DNA from: Yoonia sp. F2084L
GTDB lineage: Bacteria > Pseudomonadota > Alphaproteobacteria > Rhodobacterales > Rhodobacteraceae
Direction: 5' to 3'
DNA length: 64,000 nucleotides
Assembly (NCBI RefSeq): GCF_023015625.1
Contig: NZ_JALKAH010000001.1
Span: 1 to 64,000, forward strand
Numbering within the stretch: the stretch's first letter is position 1; every line of letters starts with the position of its first letter. This document shows positions 6,252 to 16,770 of this stretch, piece by piece. Under the pieces are notes generated by a model, which ran no database searches, had not been told where the DNA came from, and saw only the letters and a list, made by a program, of their open reading frames with translations. The position numbers and the translations under genes were made by a program.

Positions 6252-8032
6252 GCCGCGCGCCACTGCGCCCGCTGGCGCGTATCCTCAAGGCACGCGAACG
6301 GGGTGAAAACCCCGATGCGATTGAGGCCGAAAACCGCGCCCGCCGTCACGAGGCGATGGCCGATAAGCAACGCCAGCGTGCCGAAGGGCGGCTGCTTGTG
6401 CTGGGGCTTGCGTTCTTTTGCGCCTTTGGGCTGATCGGTATGCGGATGAGCGCCTTGGCGTCGTCAGTCCCGGAAGAGCCGCGCGCTTCTGCGGTTGGCA
6501 ATCCTATCATTGGGCAGCGCTCTGATATTGTTGACAGAAACGGGCGTATTCTGGCGACGAATCTGCAAACTCATTCACTCTATGCCCATCCGCGTGACAT
6601 GATTGACCCGGCCCATGCGGCCAAAGAACTGGCTGCAATCTTCCCCGAGTTGGACGAAGCAGAGCTGCTCAAAGACTTTGAAGGTGACCGCCGGTTCCTG
6701 TGGATTCGTCGCCAGATCAGCCCCGAACAGATGCAGGCCGTGCATGATATCGGCTCACCCGGATTGCTATTTGGTCCGCGTGAAATGCGTCTTTATCCCA
6801 ATGGCCCGATTGCGGCGCATATTCTGGGTGGTGCCAGCTATGGCCGCGAAGGCGTCGCCAGTGCCGAAGTCATCGGCGTGGCGGGGGTTGAGCGCAAATT
6901 CGACGGATTTCTGCGCGATCCGGCCAATGAAGGCGCGCCACTGCAATTGTCGCTGGACCTGACCGTCCAAGCCGCAGCCGAACAGGTGCTGGCCGGTGGC
7001 ATGTCGATCATGAACGCCAAGGGTGCGGCTTCGGTGCTGATGGATATTCATACAGGCGAGATTATCTCGATGGTGTCCTTGCCTGACTTTGACCCCAACA
7101 ACCGTCCGCGTGTGCAGGCGACAGGTGACCAATCGGACAGCCCCCTTTTTAATCGCGCAGTGCAGGGTGTTTACGAACTGGGATCGGTGTTCAAGATCTT
7201 CACTGTCGCGCAAGCGATGGAACTTGCTTTGGTGAACCCAAATACGATGATTGACACGCAGGGACCGCTGACCTGGGGTCGTTTCCGTATCCGCGACTTT
7301 CATGACTACGGTCCCGAGTTGAGCACGACTGACGTGATTGTGGAAAGTTCCAACATCGGCACCGCACGCATCGCGATGCAGATCGGGGCAGAGAGGCAGC
7401 GGGCGTTTTTGGACTCCTTGGGTTTTCTTGAAGCCACGCCGTTGGAAATGGTCGAGGCGCCTACCGGCAAGCCGTTACTGCCGCGCAACTGGTCCGAGAT
7501 TTCGACAATGACGATTTCCTACGGTCATGGTTTGTCGTCCTCGCCGGTGCATCTTGCGGCAGGTTATGCGTCATTGCTGAACGGTGGCACGCGGGTAGAA
7601 CCGACGCTTTTGCGCCGCGAAACGGTGGAACAGGGGCCGCGCGTTGTCAGCGAAGCTGTCAGCGCACGGTCGCGCAGTATGTTGCGGCAGGTTGTCACCC
7701 GTGGAACCGCGTCTTTTGGCGAAGTGCCTGGGTATGAGGTTGGTGGTAAAACCGGCACGGCAGATAAACCACGTGCAGCGGGCGGCGGATACTACGACGA
7801 CAAGGTGATTTCGACCTTCGCATCGGTGTTTCCGGCCAACGATCCGCAATATGTTTTGATCGTTACGCTGGACGAACCGTCTGAGAATTCAGGCGATGAA
7901 CCACGCCGCACCGCAGGCTGGACCGCTGTGCCAATTGCCGCCGAAATGATCCGCCGCACCGCACCGCTTTTGGGACTGCGTCCGCAAGTGGACACGCCGC
8001 AGCAGGTCGGTGTAACACTCACGTCAAACTGA
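6248..8032 (+). CDS. ftsI: Peptidoglycan D,D-transpeptidase FtsI (PBP3)
   Basis: The 594-residue septal transpeptidase has an N-terminal membrane helix (about 48-67), a dimerisation/pedestal domain and a penicillin-binding transpeptidase domain. Catalytic motifs are visible: Ser313 in SVFK (313-316), Ser367-Ser-Asn369 and Lys501 in KTGT. It crosslinks peptidoglycan at the division septum with FtsW. The long cytoplasmic N-terminus (about 47 residues, charged) is typical of alphaproteobacterial forms. Confidence 0.96.
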   Translation: MSRAPLRPLARILKARERGENPDAIEAENRARRHEAMADKQRQRAEGRLLVLGLAFFCAFGLIGMRMSALASSVPEEPRASAVGNPIIGQRSDIVDRNGRILATNLQTHSLYAHPRDMIDPAHAAKELAAIFPELDEAELLKDFEGDRRFLWIRRQISPEQMQAVHDIGSPGLLFGPREMRLYPNGPIAAHILGGASYGREGVASAEVIGVAGVERKFDGFLRDPANEGAPLQLSLDLTVQAAAEQVLAGGMSIMNAKGAASVLMDIHTGEIISMVSLPDFDPNNRPRVQATGDQSDSPLFNRAVQGVYELGSVFKIFTVAQAMELALVNPNTMIDTQGPLTWGRFRIRDFHDYGPELSTTDVIVESSNIGTARIAMQIGAERQRAFLDSLGFLEATPLEMVEAPTGKPLLPRNWSEISTMTISYGHGLSSSPVHLAAGYASLLNGGTRVEPTLLRRETVEQGPRVVSEAVSARSRSMLRQVVTRGTASFGEVPGYEVGGKTGTADKPRAAGGGYYDDKVISTFASVFPANDPQYVLIVTLDEPSENSGDEPRRTAGWTAVPIAAEMIRRTAPLLGLRPQVDTPQQVGVTLTSN

Positions 8033-8046
8033 TCGAGGGCGCGCAC

Positions 8047-9534
8047 ATGAAATCACTGGCGGAACTGGGGCTCACAGCACGGGGCGGGCGCGAGGCGCAG
8101 ATCACCGGGTTGGCTGTGGATAGCCGCGAAGTGAAGCCGGGGTTCTTGTTTGCGGCTTTACCTGGTGCGCGCGTGCATGGTGGTGAGTTCATTCAGTATG
8201 CGTTGCGGATGCAGGCCGGCGCGATCCTGACCGATGCCAAAGGGGCAGAGATTGCGGCAGAGGAGTTGGCAGCATCTGATGCCGCCTTAATCGTCGCCCA
8301 AGACCCGCGTCAGGCGTTGGCACAGACCGCATCGCTTTGGTTCGGGGCGCATCCAGAGATTGTCGTGGCCGTCACCGGCACCAATGGAAAAACATCCGTT
8401 TCCACGTTTTGCCGCCAAATTTGGGAAGAACTGGATTTGGCGGGCGTCAATCTTGGCACCACCGGGGTTGAGGGCGCTTGGAACCATCCGCTGAAACACA
8501 CGACGCCAGAGCCGATTACCTTGCATCGCGTCATGGCAGAAGCTGCAAAGAACAACGTGACCCACGTCGCGATGGAGGCGTCATCACATGGGTTGGATCA
8601 GCGCCGTCTGGATGGTGTGGTGCTGGCCGCCGCCGGGTTTTCAAACTTTAGCCAGGATCACCTTGATTATCACGAAACCTTTGAGGCGTATTTCGACGCC
8701 AAGATGGGGCTTTTTACCCGCGTGCTGTCCGAGGACGGCGTCGCGGTGATCAACCTTGATGATCCCAAGGGGACTGAAGTTGCGGCGATCTGTACCGCAC
8801 GCGGCCAAGAGGTGATTGGCGTTGGCAAGCACCCGGATGCGCGCTTGCATCTGACGGGTCAGCGATTTGACGCGACTGGGCAGGATGTACTGTTTGAATG
8901 GCAAGGGCGGGCACGGCAGGCCCGGTTGGACCTGATTGGTGGGTTTCAAGCAGAGAATGTGATGCTGGCTGCCGGACTAGTGATTGCTGCGGGTGCCGAA
9001 CCAGCAGATGTTTTTGATACCTTGCAATATCTCACGACGGTGCGTGGTCGCATGGAACTCGCCGCGACCCGTGAAAGCGGTGCTGCGGTGTTCGTGGATT
9101 ATGCGCATACGCCAGATGCGGTTGAGACAGCGCTTAAAGCGATGCGCCCGCATGTGATGGGCCGGATCGTTGTCATCGTGGGCGCGGGTGGTGACAGGGA
9201 CACAGCTAAGCGACCGATGATGGGTGCCGCTGCTGCGCAAAATGCCGATATTGTGATTGTTACGGATGACAATCCGCGTTCAGAAGACCCTACTACGATC
9301 CGCGCGGCGGTCATGGCCGGTGCTGTTCAGGCTGGTGGGTCTGATAGTATCACCGAGGTCGGTGACCGGGCCGAGGCGATCTTGCGTGGGATTGATATGC
9401 TCGCCGCCGGTGATGCCTTGCTGATTGCGGGCAAAGGACATGAGACCGGGCAGGTTGTTGGTGACACTGTGCTGCCTTTTGACGATGTGGAACAGGCGAG
9501 CGTGGCTGTGGCAGCACTTGAAGGCTGGATATGA
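8047..9534 (+). CDS. murE: UDP-MurNAc-L-Ala-D-Glu:meso-diaminopimelate ligase
   Basis: This 495-residue Mur ligase adds the third amino acid of the peptidoglycan stem. The ATP-binding loop TGTNGKTS is at 110-117. The C-terminal DNPRSEDP motif is the meso-diaminopimelate recognition signature, so DAP rather than lysine is the substrate. It lies 14 bases after ftsI and overlaps murF by four bases. Confidence 0.96.
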   Translation: MKSLAELGLTARGGREAQITGLAVDSREVKPGFLFAALPGARVHGGEFIQYALRMQAGAILTDAKGAEIAAEELAASDAALIVAQDPRQALAQTASLWFGAHPEIVVAVTGTNGKTSVSTFCRQIWEELDLAGVNLGTTGVEGAWNHPLKHTTPEPITLHRVMAEAAKNNVTHVAMEASSHGLDQRRLDGVVLAAAGFSNFSQDHLDYHETFEAYFDAKMGLFTRVLSEDGVAVINLDDPKGTEVAAICTARGQEVIGVGKHPDARLHLTGQRFDATGQDVLFEWQGRARQARLDLIGGFQAENVMLAAGLVIAAGAEPADVFDTLQYLTTVRGRMELAATRESGAAVFVDYAHTPDAVETALKAMRPHVMGRIVVIVGAGGDRDTAKRPMMGAAAAQNADIVIVTDDNPRSEDPTTIRAAVMAGAVQAGGSDSITEVGDRAEAILRGIDMLAAGDALLIAGKGHETGQVVGDTVLPFDDVEQASVAVAALEGWI

Positions 9535-10964
9535 CCGCCCTTTGGACTTCGGGCGAGGCCGCGGCTGCGACAGGCGGGCAGTCCACGCAAGACTGGCAGG
9601 CAAACGGTGTGTCGATTGATACGCGGACGATCCAAGAAGGCGATCTGTTTGTCGCCTTGAAGGATGTGCGCGACGGGCATGACTTTGTGGCACAAGCGCT
9701 GGAAAAAGGTGCTGCGGCGGCACTTGTGACGCATCGCCCCGAAGGCGTGCCAGATGATGCGCCGCTGTTGATTGTGGGCGATGTATTGGAGGCTTTGGGC
9801 GCGATGGGCCGTGCGGCACGCGCGCGGACAACTGCCAAAATCGCGGCGATCACCGGATCGGTCGGGAAAACCTCGACCAAGGAAATGCTGCGTGCTGTCT
9901 TGCAGCGTCAAGGCAAATGCCATGCGGCAGAGGCATCCTACAACAACCACTGGGGCGTGCCTTTGACATTGGCGCGGATGCCAGCCGATACCGACTATGC
10001 CGTGATCGAGATCGGGATGAGCAACCCTGGTGAGATCACACCGCTGTCCCAAATGACGCGGCCCCATGTGGTGATGGTGACGACGGTTGCAGCGGCGCAT
10101 CTGGCGTCTTTTGACAGCCTTGCGGGCATCGCGGTTGAAAAGGCCTGCATTATGGATGGGCTGGAGCAGGGCGGCGCTGCCGTTCTGAACAGCGATATCG
10201 AAACCAGTCAGATTTTGAAGGATCACGCGCAGGCTATGGGTGCGACACAGGTCCATTTTGGCGAAACCGGTCGCGATTGGATTTTGAAAGATGTGCGGAT
10301 CACGGGCGATGTGACAGTGATCACAGCCACCGGCGGCGACGCAGAGTATCTTTTCAAGCTTTCCGTACCGGGTCGCCATTTTGCGATGAACGCTGTTGGT
10401 GTTCTGGCTGTCGCTGAAGCGCTGGGCGCTGATCCGGTGGCCGCGGCGCTGGACATCGCCGCATGGGTCCCACCAGCGGGTCGCGGGGCGCGTGAAGTGA
10501 TTGTGACTGACATCGCCAACGACGGTGAAAGCCTTGAACTCTTGGACGACGCGTTCAACGCAAACCCCACCTCACTGATTGCATCCTTAGAGGTGTTGGC
10601 CGCCTCAACGCCAACAGACAACGTTGGTCGGATCGTCAAAGGGCGCAGGGTGGCGATTTTGGGTGATATGTTGGAACTGGGGCCGGATGAAGTGGAAATG
10701 CACCGCGATATGGCCGACAATCCCCATTTGCAAAGCCTAGATTTGATCCACTGCGCAGGCCCGCTGATGCGGCGTCTGTGGGATGCTTTGCCCGAAGAAA
10801 AACGCGGGCGTTGGGCCGAAACGGCCGCTGAGCTTGTGCCGCAGACAACGCGCCTTGTTGATGCAGGCGATGTGGTGCTGGTCAAAGGTTCAAAGGGCAG
10901 CAAAGTCAGTCTGGTCGTTGACGCGATCCGCAAACTCGGGCATCGCCGCCCGCAACAAGAATAA
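9531..10964 (+). CDS. murF: UDP-MurNAc-tripeptide:D-Ala-D-Ala ligase
   Basis: The 477-residue ligase completes the cytoplasmic pentapeptide precursor by adding D-Ala-D-Ala. The P-loop AITGSVGKTSTKEM lies near residue 110, the central-domain NNHWGVPLTLARM after it, and DDAFNANPTS in the C-terminal half, all typical of MurF. Its ATG overlaps the murE stop, and mraY starts 9 bases after its end. Confidence 0.96.
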   Translation: MTALWTSGEAAAATGGQSTQDWQANGVSIDTRTIQEGDLFVALKDVRDGHDFVAQALEKGAAAALVTHRPEGVPDDAPLLIVGDVLEALGAMGRAARARTTAKIAAITGSVGKTSTKEMLRAVLQRQGKCHAAEASYNNHWGVPLTLARMPADTDYAVIEIGMSNPGEITPLSQMTRPHVVMVTTVAAAHLASFDSLAGIAVEKACIMDGLEQGGAAVLNSDIETSQILKDHAQAMGATQVHFGETGRDWILKDVRITGDVTVITATGGDAEYLFKLSVPGRHFAMNAVGVLAVAEALGADPVAAALDIAAWVPPAGRGAREVIVTDIANDGESLELLDDAFNANPTSLIASLEVLAASTPTDNVGRIVKGRRVAILGDMLELGPDEVEMHRDMADNPHLQSLDLIHCAGPLMRRLWDALPEEKRGRWAETAAELVPQTTRLVDAGDVVLVKGSKGSKVSLVVDAIRKLGHRRPQQE

Positions 10965-10973
10965 GGAACAGCA

Positions 10974-12056
10974 ATGTTATATTGGCTCACGGCACTGTCG
11001 GATGGCGGCGACTTTTTCAACCTTTTCCGCTATATTACCTTCCGGGCAGGTGGGGCCTTTATGACCGCGCTGATCTTTGGGTTCATCTTTGGACCACCAT
11101 TGATCAACGTGCTGCGCCGCAAGCAAGGCAAGGGCCAACCGATCCGTGATGATGGGCCAGAAGGGCATTTTGTCAAAGCTGGCACACCCACCATGGGTGG
11201 TTTGCTGATCGTGGGCGCTTTAACTTTTTCAACATTGCTCTGGGCGCGGCTGGATAACCCGTTCATTTGGATGGTGCTGTTTGTGACACTGTCATTTGCG
11301 GCAATCGGCTTTGCGGATGATTATGCCAAAGTATCCAAGCAGAACACCGCTGGCGTGTCTGGCAAGGTCCGCATTTTGCTGGGGATCTTGATTGCGGGGA
11401 TAGCGGGGTACTGGGCCGCGGCCTATCACCCTGACGCTCTGAGCAACCAACTTGCGTTCCCTATTTTCAAGGACACGCTGGTCAACCTTGGCATTCTTTT
11501 CATCCCATTTGCGATTATCGTGATTGTCGGGGCCGCCAATGCAGTGAACCTGACTGATGGTCTGGATGGTTTGGCGATCATGCCTGTGATGATTGCAGCG
11601 GCCACCTTTGGGATCATCGCCTATGCTGTCGGACGCACAGACTTTACCGAGTATCTGGATGTGCACTACGTGCCGCAAACAGGTGAAATCCTGATCTTTG
11701 CAGCCGGGTTGATCGGCGGGGGGCTGGGCTTTCTTTGGTACAACGCCCCGCCTGCGGCTGTGTTTATGGGCGACACGGGATCACTGGCCTTGGGTGGTGC
11801 GCTGGGTGCGATCGCGGTGGCAACCAAGCACGAAATCGTGCTGGCGATTGTCGGCGGTCTGTTTGTGGTTGAGGCTCTGTCCGTGATCATTCAGGTCCTC
11901 TATTTCAAACGGACAGGTAAGCGGGTGTTCCTGATGGCCCCGATCCACCACCACTATGAGAAAAAGGGCTGGGCCGAGCCGCAGATTGTGATCCGGTTCT
12001 GGATCATCTCGCTTATTCTGGCGATGATAGGTTTGGCGACGCTCAAAGTCAGGTAG
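10974..12056 (+). CDS. mraY: Phospho-MurNAc-pentapeptide translocase
   Basis: The 360-residue polytopic membrane enzyme (about ten helices) transfers phospho-MurNAc-pentapeptide to undecaprenyl phosphate to make lipid I. Signature regions are GFADDYAKV with the paired catalytic aspartates, [10 protein letters not shown], and the cytoplasmic HHHYEKKGW loop. Length and order are standard. Confidence 0.96.
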   Translation: MLYWLTALSDGGDFFNLFRYITFRAGGAFMTALIFGFIFGPPLINVLRRKQGKGQPIRDDGPEGHFVKAGTPTMGGLLIVGALTFSTLLWARLDNPFIWMVLFVTLSFAAIGFADDYAKVSKQNTAGVSGKVRILLGILIAGIAGYWAAAYHPDALSNQLAFPIFKDTLVNLGILFIPFAIIVIVGAANAVNLTDGLDGLAIMPVMIAAATFGIIAYAVGRTDFTEYLDVHYVPQTGEILIFAAGLIGGGLGFLWYNAPPAAVFMGDTGSLALGGALGAIAVATKHEIVLAIVGGLFVVEALSVIIQVLYFKRTGKRVFLMAPIHHHYEKKGWAEPQIVIRFWIISLILAMIGLATLKVR

Positions 12057-12061
12057 GTGCG

Positions 12062-12709
12062 ATGCACAAGGCTCTCGTCACAGGTGCAAATCGTGGGATT
12101 GGCAAAGCCATTGCGGCTGCCCTCGTTCGTGAGGGGTTGCAGGTGGTTGTCGGCGCGCGCGATCTGTCAGCAGGTCAAGAGACCGCAGCAGAGATTGGTG
12201 CCGAGGCTGTGCATCTTGATTTGACCGATCCTGATGCATGCGACCATGCGATCAAGGACGTCACCGTGCTGGTTAACAACGCCGGGGTCCTTTGGGACGG
12301 CAATGTCTTTGATGACATGGACCGCTTTGAAACCACAATGGACGTCAGCTTGCATGGCCCGTTTTCACTGATCCGTGCGGCACTCCCCGCGATGAAGGCG
12401 GCGAAGTATGGGCGCATTGTGAACGTCTCGTCCGAGTGGGGCAGTTTTGCCCAAGGGCTTGGCGGTGGCGGTGCTTATGGCATTGGTAAGGCTGCGATGA
12501 ATGCGCTGACGGTGATTGCCGACCGTGATACGTCGGATTTCATCAAGATCAACGCGATGTGCCCCGGCTGGGTGCAAACGCGTATGGGAGGCGCGGGTGC
12601 GACCCGCACACCGCAAGAGGCCGCCGATACAGCCGTTTGGCTGGCGACCTTGCCTGAAAATGGCCCCTCTGGCGGGTTCTTTCGCGATCGCAAACCGGTT
12701 GCTTGGTAG
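12062..12709 (+). CDS. Short-chain dehydrogenase inserted between mraY and murD
   Basis: A classical SDR of 215 residues: cofactor motif TGANRGIG at about 7-14, structural NNAG, catalytic Ser in NVSSEWGSF and YxxxK in AYGIGKAA. Most classical SDRs have about 250 residues, so this is a short form. It begins six bases after mraY and is followed by 110 bases before murD. The substrate is unknown. It is not part of the core cell-wall pathway and may simply ride in the operon. Confidence 0.85.
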   Translation: MHKALVTGANRGIGKAIAAALVREGLQVVVGARDLSAGQETAAEIGAEAVHLDLTDPDACDHAIKDVTVLVNNAGVLWDGNVFDDMDRFETTMDVSLHGPFSLIRAALPAMKAAKYGRIVNVSSEWGSFAQGLGGGGAYGIGKAAMNALTVIADRDTSDFIKINAMCPGWVQTRMGGAGATRTPQEAADTAVWLATLPENGPSGGFFRDRKPVAW

Positions 12710-12819
12710 ATTTACAGCTTTGGGGATGGGGCCTTTTGTCTGACATCGCGACTGTTCCCGGATTGTCTTAACTCCTGAAAATGGGCATTGATGCCGCAAA
12801 AGCGAGCGAGGAAGACGAC

Positions 12820-14220
12820 ATGATACCGGTCCAAGGATATGCTGGACAAACTGTGGCTGTGCTGGGTCTTGGTCGGACAGGGCGCGCTGCTGTCGCCGCT
12901 TTGGAAGCGGGTGGTGCGCATCCTGTGGTTTGGGACGACAGTGCTTTGGCGCGTGACGCGGCAGAGGACGCAGGGCTGGAGCTGCGCGATCTTGGCAAGG
13001 CGGGTGCGTTTGATCAGGTTGCAGCCCTTGTTGTCAGCCCTGGTATCCCGCATCTGTATCCTGCACCCAATCCTGTCATAGCGGCAGCGTGGGACGCGGA
13101 TGTGCCGGTGGACAATGACATCGGCTTGTTCTTTCGGTCTTTTGCCACATCAGACTGGGACAGTTTCCATGTCACACCGCGTGTTATCGCGGTAACCGGG
13201 TCGAACGGGAAATCGACGACCGCAGCTTTGATCCATCACATCCTCGTCGAGAACGGACGCCCCGCACAATTGGCAGGCAACATTGGGCGCGGAGTGCTGG
13301 ATATTGAACCCGCCCATGATGGAGAGGTCGTGGTGTTAGAGTTGTCGTCCTACCAGACTGATCTGGCCCGCAGCATGACACCTGATGTGGCTGTTTTGAC
13401 GAACCTCAGCCCTGATCATCTGGATCGGCACGCTGGCTTGGGTGGGTACTTCGCCGCCAAGCGCAGGCTCTTTGCAGAAGGCGGACCGGATCGGGCTGTC
13501 ATCGGCGTGGATGAGGCCGAAGGACGCTATATCGCCAACCAACTGATCGAAGGACCGGGCGATGACAGGGTGATCCGTGTTTCATCGGGACAAAAGCTTG
13601 CGGGAGAGGGTTGGAACGTTTTTGCGCGCAAAGGGTTCTTGGCAGAGCATCGCAAGGGGCGACAGGTCGGGTCCATTGATTTGCGCCCGATTGCCGGGTT
13701 GCCAGGCGCGCACAACCATCAAAACGCCTGTGCCGCTTATGCGGCCTGCCGCACGCTTGGGCTGGGTCCCAAGGGGATTGAGGTCGCGATGCGAAGCTAT
13801 CCGGGGCTGCCGCACCGCAGTCAGGTTGTGGCCGAGCACGATGGTGTGACTTTTGTGAACGACAGCAAGGCGACAAATGTGGACAGTGCGGCCAAGGCCT
13901 TGCAGGCCTTTGCAAAGGTCCGTTGGATTTGCGGGGGGCTGCAGAAAGAAGGCGGGCTTGATGGGCTGCTGCCGCATCTGGGCCATGTGGTGAAAGCCTA
14001 TGTGATCGGGCGTGAGGCGGAGGATTTCGCGCGCCAGCTCATCGGGGCCAAGGCTGAGGTTTGTGGCGCAATGGGCAATGCGGTTGCGCTGGCGGCCGCG
14101 GATGCGCAGCCCGGAGAGGTTGTGTTGTTGGCTCCGGCGGCGGCGTCCTTTGATCAATATGATAGTTTCGAGGCGCGAGGCGATGACTTCATTAAATGCG
14201 TGAAAGCGCTGTTGAGGTAA
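12820..14220 (+). CDS. murD: UDP-MurNAc-L-alanine:D-glutamate ligase
   Basis: The 466-residue ligase adds D-Glu to UDP-MurNAc-L-Ala. GLGRTGRA near the N-terminus is the UDP-binding Rossmann loop, [13 protein letters not shown] the ATP loop and NDSKATN the C-terminal signature. I chose ATG 12820 because GAGGAA lies just upstream and the protein then begins [10 protein letters not shown], close to other MurD N-termini. An in-frame ATG at 12781 lacks a ribosome-binding site. The stop lies in a perfect inverted repeat shared with the convergent neighbour. Confidence 0.94.
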   Translation: MIPVQGYAGQTVAVLGLGRTGRAAVAALEAGGAHPVVWDDSALARDAAEDAGLELRDLGKAGAFDQVAALVVSPGIPHLYPAPNPVIAAAWDADVPVDNDIGLFFRSFATSDWDSFHVTPRVIAVTGSNGKSTTAALIHHILVENGRPAQLAGNIGRGVLDIEPAHDGEVVVLELSSYQTDLARSMTPDVAVLTNLSPDHLDRHAGLGGYFAAKRRLFAEGGPDRAVIGVDEAEGRYIANQLIEGPGDDRVIRVSSGQKLAGEGWNVFARKGFLAEHRKGRQVGSIDLRPIAGLPGAHNHQNACAAYAACRTLGLGPKGIEVAMRSYPGLPHRSQVVAEHDGVTFVNDSKATNVDSAAKALQAFAKVRWICGGLQKEGGLDGLLPHLGHVVKAYVIGREAEDFARQLIGAKAEVCGAMGNAVALAAADAQPGEVVLLAPAAASFDQYDSFEARGDDFIKCVKALLR

Positions 14221-14241
14221 GGTGGATCAAGATCCACCTTA
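14218..14241. terminator. Bidirectional terminator-like palindrome between murD and the flavoprotein gene
   Basis: TAAGGTGGATC (14218-14228) and GATCCACCTTA (14231-14241) form a perfect 11-bp stem with a two-base centre. The stop codons of both convergent genes lie inside it. There is no long T-run. Confidence 0.6.
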
Positions 14242-15417
14242 CGACCCCGCTATCGCCCGTCCGGCAGCCCAACCAGATGACCATGCCCATTGGAAGTTAT
14301 AGCCGCCAAGCCAGCCGGTGACATCGACGCATTCACCGATGACATAAAGTCCCGTAAGGTGCTTTGCTTCCATCGTTTTTGACGACAGCGCGCCAGTGTC
14401 CACACCGCCAAGTGTCACTTCAGCAGTGCGATAGCCTTCTGATCCCGCCGGGGTCAGCGTCCAGTCTGAGAGGCTTTTGCACAAAGCGGTCAGCTTGGCA
14501 TCGCTTTGGTCCGCGATGTTGCCTGCCAGGGGCAGCTCATCCTTCAAATGCTCGACCAGACGGGCAGGCAAGTGTTGCGATAGAACCGTCGTTAGCGCCT
14601 TGCGTCCATCGCTCTGCCGTTGACCTTGAAGGTCCGACAGCAAGGTGCCCGTGGGGATCAAGTTCACGCTGATCGTTTCACCTTCGTGCCAGTAGGAAGA
14701 TGCCTGCAACACAGCGGGACCGGACAGGCCGCGGTGGGTGAACAGGATTGCTTCGTCAAAGTTGGCGTTTCCCGCGCAGACGCGCGCGGGTGCGGCGACG
14801 CCAGCGAGCGGTTTGAACTTTTCGTCAGAGAACGTCAGCGGCACAAGACCGGGGCGCGGCGTGATGACAGGTAGCCCAAACTGCGCGGCGATTTGATAGC
14901 CAAGACCTGTTGCGCCCATCTTGGGAATGGATTTGCCACCACAGGCCACGACAAGGTTGCGGGTTTTCACCGATCGAGTACGGCCCTCTCGGGTCAAGGC
15001 GACCGTGAACGCTGTGCCATCATGGCTGATCTCGCCGACATCGGTTTGCAACCAAAGCTGCGCCCCTGCTTTGTCCATCTCGGCGCGCAGCATCGCGATG
15101 ATGTCTTTGGCGGTGGTGTCGCAAAAGAGCTGCCCGAGTGTTTTTTCATGCCATGCGATCCCATATTGATCGACCAGATCAATGAAATCCCATTGCGTAT
15201 ATCGCCCCAACGCGGATTTGCAGAAATGTTTGTTTTGGCTGATGAAATTCTGTGGGCTGGTATGCAGGTTCGTGAAATTGCATCGCCCGCCACCTGAAAT
15301 CCTGATCTTTTCGCCAGGTGCTTTGGCATGGTCGACGATCAACACGTCGGGTCCGGCATGAGCCGCGCACATCATGCCTGCGGCACCTGCGCCGATGATC
15401 AGAGTTTCAACATTCAT
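14239..15417 (-). CDS. HI0933-like NAD(P)/FAD-dependent oxidoreductase
   Basis: A flavoprotein of about 392 residues. The N-terminal FAD motif IIGAGAAGMMCA and the GEKIRISGGGRCNFTN segment are diagnostic of the HI0933/YhiN (BaiN/RdsA-like) family. VIGECVDVTGWLGGYN near the C-terminus is the conserved second FAD contact. Reported family activities differ, so the substrate is open. I prefer ATG 15417 (MNVETLIIGAG); an upstream in-frame ATG at 15453 would add 12 residues. It is transcribed against the dcw cluster and splits it between murD and ftsW, so ftsW needs its own promoter. Confidence 0.85.
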   Translation of the reverse strand: MNVETLIIGAGAAGMMCAAHAGPDVLIVDHAKAPGEKIRISGGGRCNFTNLHTSPQNFISQNKHFCKSALGRYTQWDFIDLVDQYGIAWHEKTLGQLFCDTTAKDIIAMLRAEMDKAGAQLWLQTDVGEISHDGTAFTVALTREGRTRSVKTRNLVVACGGKSIPKMGATGLGYQIAAQFGLPVITPRPGLVPLTFSDEKFKPLAGVAAPARVCAGNANFDEAILFTHRGLSGPAVLQASSYWHEGETISVNLIPTGTLLSDLQGQRQSDGRKALTTVLSQHLPARLVEHLKDELPLAGNIADQSDAKLTALCKSLSDWTLTPAGSEGYRTAEVTLGGVDTGALSSKTMEAKHLTGLYVIGECVDVTGWLGGYNFQWAWSSGWAAGRAIAGS

Positions 15418-15447
15418 GTCGGCTCGTATGGCGCAGCCGGTGAGAGA

Positions 15448-15469
15448 GATCAAATTTTGAAATTTGATC
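15448..15469. promoter_or_regulatory. Perfect palindrome upstream of the flavoprotein gene and ftsW
   Basis: GATCAAATTT and AAATTTGATC form 10-bp arms around TG. It lies in the 183-base divergent gap between the flavoprotein gene and ftsW, where promoters for both must be. It may be an operator; no known regulator site fits exactly. Confidence 0.4.
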
Positions 15470-15600
15470 GTGCCTTCGGCGAAAGTTTGATTGGACGAAG
15501 AAAGCCACAGAGACGGTTTTTCAGTGGAATCGTAGTGAATTGAAGGTTAAGGTGTCGGCAGACCCGGCAAACGGGCGATGTAGGCAAAGAGCGGTGATCC

Positions 15601-16770
15601 ATGACGGAAATGGTCTATGGGACGGTCCCGGTGCAATCCGGCGACCCGGTTCTGCCCCGGTGGTGGCGGACAATTGACAAGTGGACGATGTCTTGCATCC
15701 TGTTGTTGTTCGGGATCGGTCTGCTGTTGGGCTTGGCGTCGTCGCCCCCCTTGGCTGCCAAAAACGGGCTGGAGCCTTTTCACTATGTAACCCGTCAGGC
15801 GATTTTTGGCGGCATGGCGATGACGGTGATGTGCATTGTCTCGATGATGTCGCCTACGTTGGTGCGCCGTTTGGCTGTTTTGGGGTTCTTATGTGCCTTT
15901 GTAGCATTGGCGTTTTTGCCCGTCTTTGGCACCGACTTTGGCAAAGGCGCCACGCGGTGGTACTCACTGGGTTTTGCCTCTGTGCAGCCGTCTGAGTTTT
16001 TGAAGCCGGGATTTGTAGTGATGGCGGCTTGGCTTTTGGCCGCGTCACAGCAGTTGGGTGGTCCGCCGGGGAAGGTGTATTCCTTTGTGCTGACCATGGT
16101 TATCGTGCTGATGCTGGCGATGCAGCCGGACTTTGGGCAGGCCGCGCTGATCCTGTTTGCATGGGGTGTGATGTATTTTGTCGCCGGTGCGCCGATGTTG
16201 TTGTTGATTGTTTTAGCCGGTTTTGTGATTTTTGGTGGCGCAGTTGCCTATGCAAATTCAGAGCATTTTGCCCGCCGGATTGATGGGTTTCTTTCACCTG
16301 ACCTCGATCCAAATACCCAGCTTGGCTATGCCACGAACGCGATCCGCGAGGGTGGCTTTTTTGGTGTTGGTGTTGGTGAAGGGCAGGTGAAGTGGTCTTT
16401 GCCTGATGCCCATACGGACTTCATTATCGCTGTGGCGGCTGAGGAGTATGGCCTGATTTGTGTGCTGGTGATTATCGCGCTTTACGCAGTGATCGTGGTG
16501 CGTTCTTTGTTGCGGCTGATGAAAGAGCGGGACGTGTTCATCCGTTTGGCAGGCACCGGTCTGGTTTGCATCTTTGGTGTGCAGGCGATGATCAACATGG
16601 GCGTTGCTGTGCGTTTGTTGCCCGCGAAGGGCATGACACTGCCGTTTGTGTCTTACGGAGGATCCTCGCTGATTGCGGGCGGTATTGCCGTTGGCATGCT
16701 CTTGGCGTTCACCCGAAACAGGCCGCAGGGAGCAATGGAAGATATCTTGCTGCGCCGGGCGAACCGATGA
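15601..16770 (+). CDS. ftsW: Septal peptidoglycan glycosyltransferase FtsW
   Basis: The 389-residue SEDS-family protein has about ten membrane helices and polymerises lipid II at the septum with Fts[19 protein letters not shown] and the C-terminal [15 protein letters not shown] are SEDS signatures. It restarts the cluster after the antisense flavoprotein gene and overlaps murG by four bases. The Shine-Dalgarno sequence is weak (GCGGTGAT). Confidence 0.95.
   Translation: MTEMVYGTVPVQSGDPVLPRWWRTIDKWTMSCILLLFGIGLLLGLASSPPLAAKNGLEPFHYVTRQAIFGGMAMTVMCIVSMMSPTLVRRLAVLGFLCAFVALAFLPVFGTDFGKGATRWYSLGFASVQPSEFLKPGFVVMAAWLLAASQQLGGPPGKVYSFVLTMVIVLMLAMQPDFGQAALILFAWGVMYFVAGAPMLLLIVLAGFVIFGGAVAYANSEHFARRIDGFLSPDLDPNTQLGYATNAIREGGFFGVGVGEGQVKWSLPDAHTDFIIAVAAEEYGLICVLVIIALYAVIVVRSLLRLMKERDVFIRLAGTGLVCIFGVQAMINMGVAVRLLPAKGMTLPFVSYGGSSLIAGGIAVGMLLAFTRNRPQGAMEDILLRRANR

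Noticed and set aside
9327..10379. 350-codon open frame on the minus strand across murE/murF
   Set aside because: It is antisense to two well-supported Mur ligase genes and has no family resemblance; a shadow frame.
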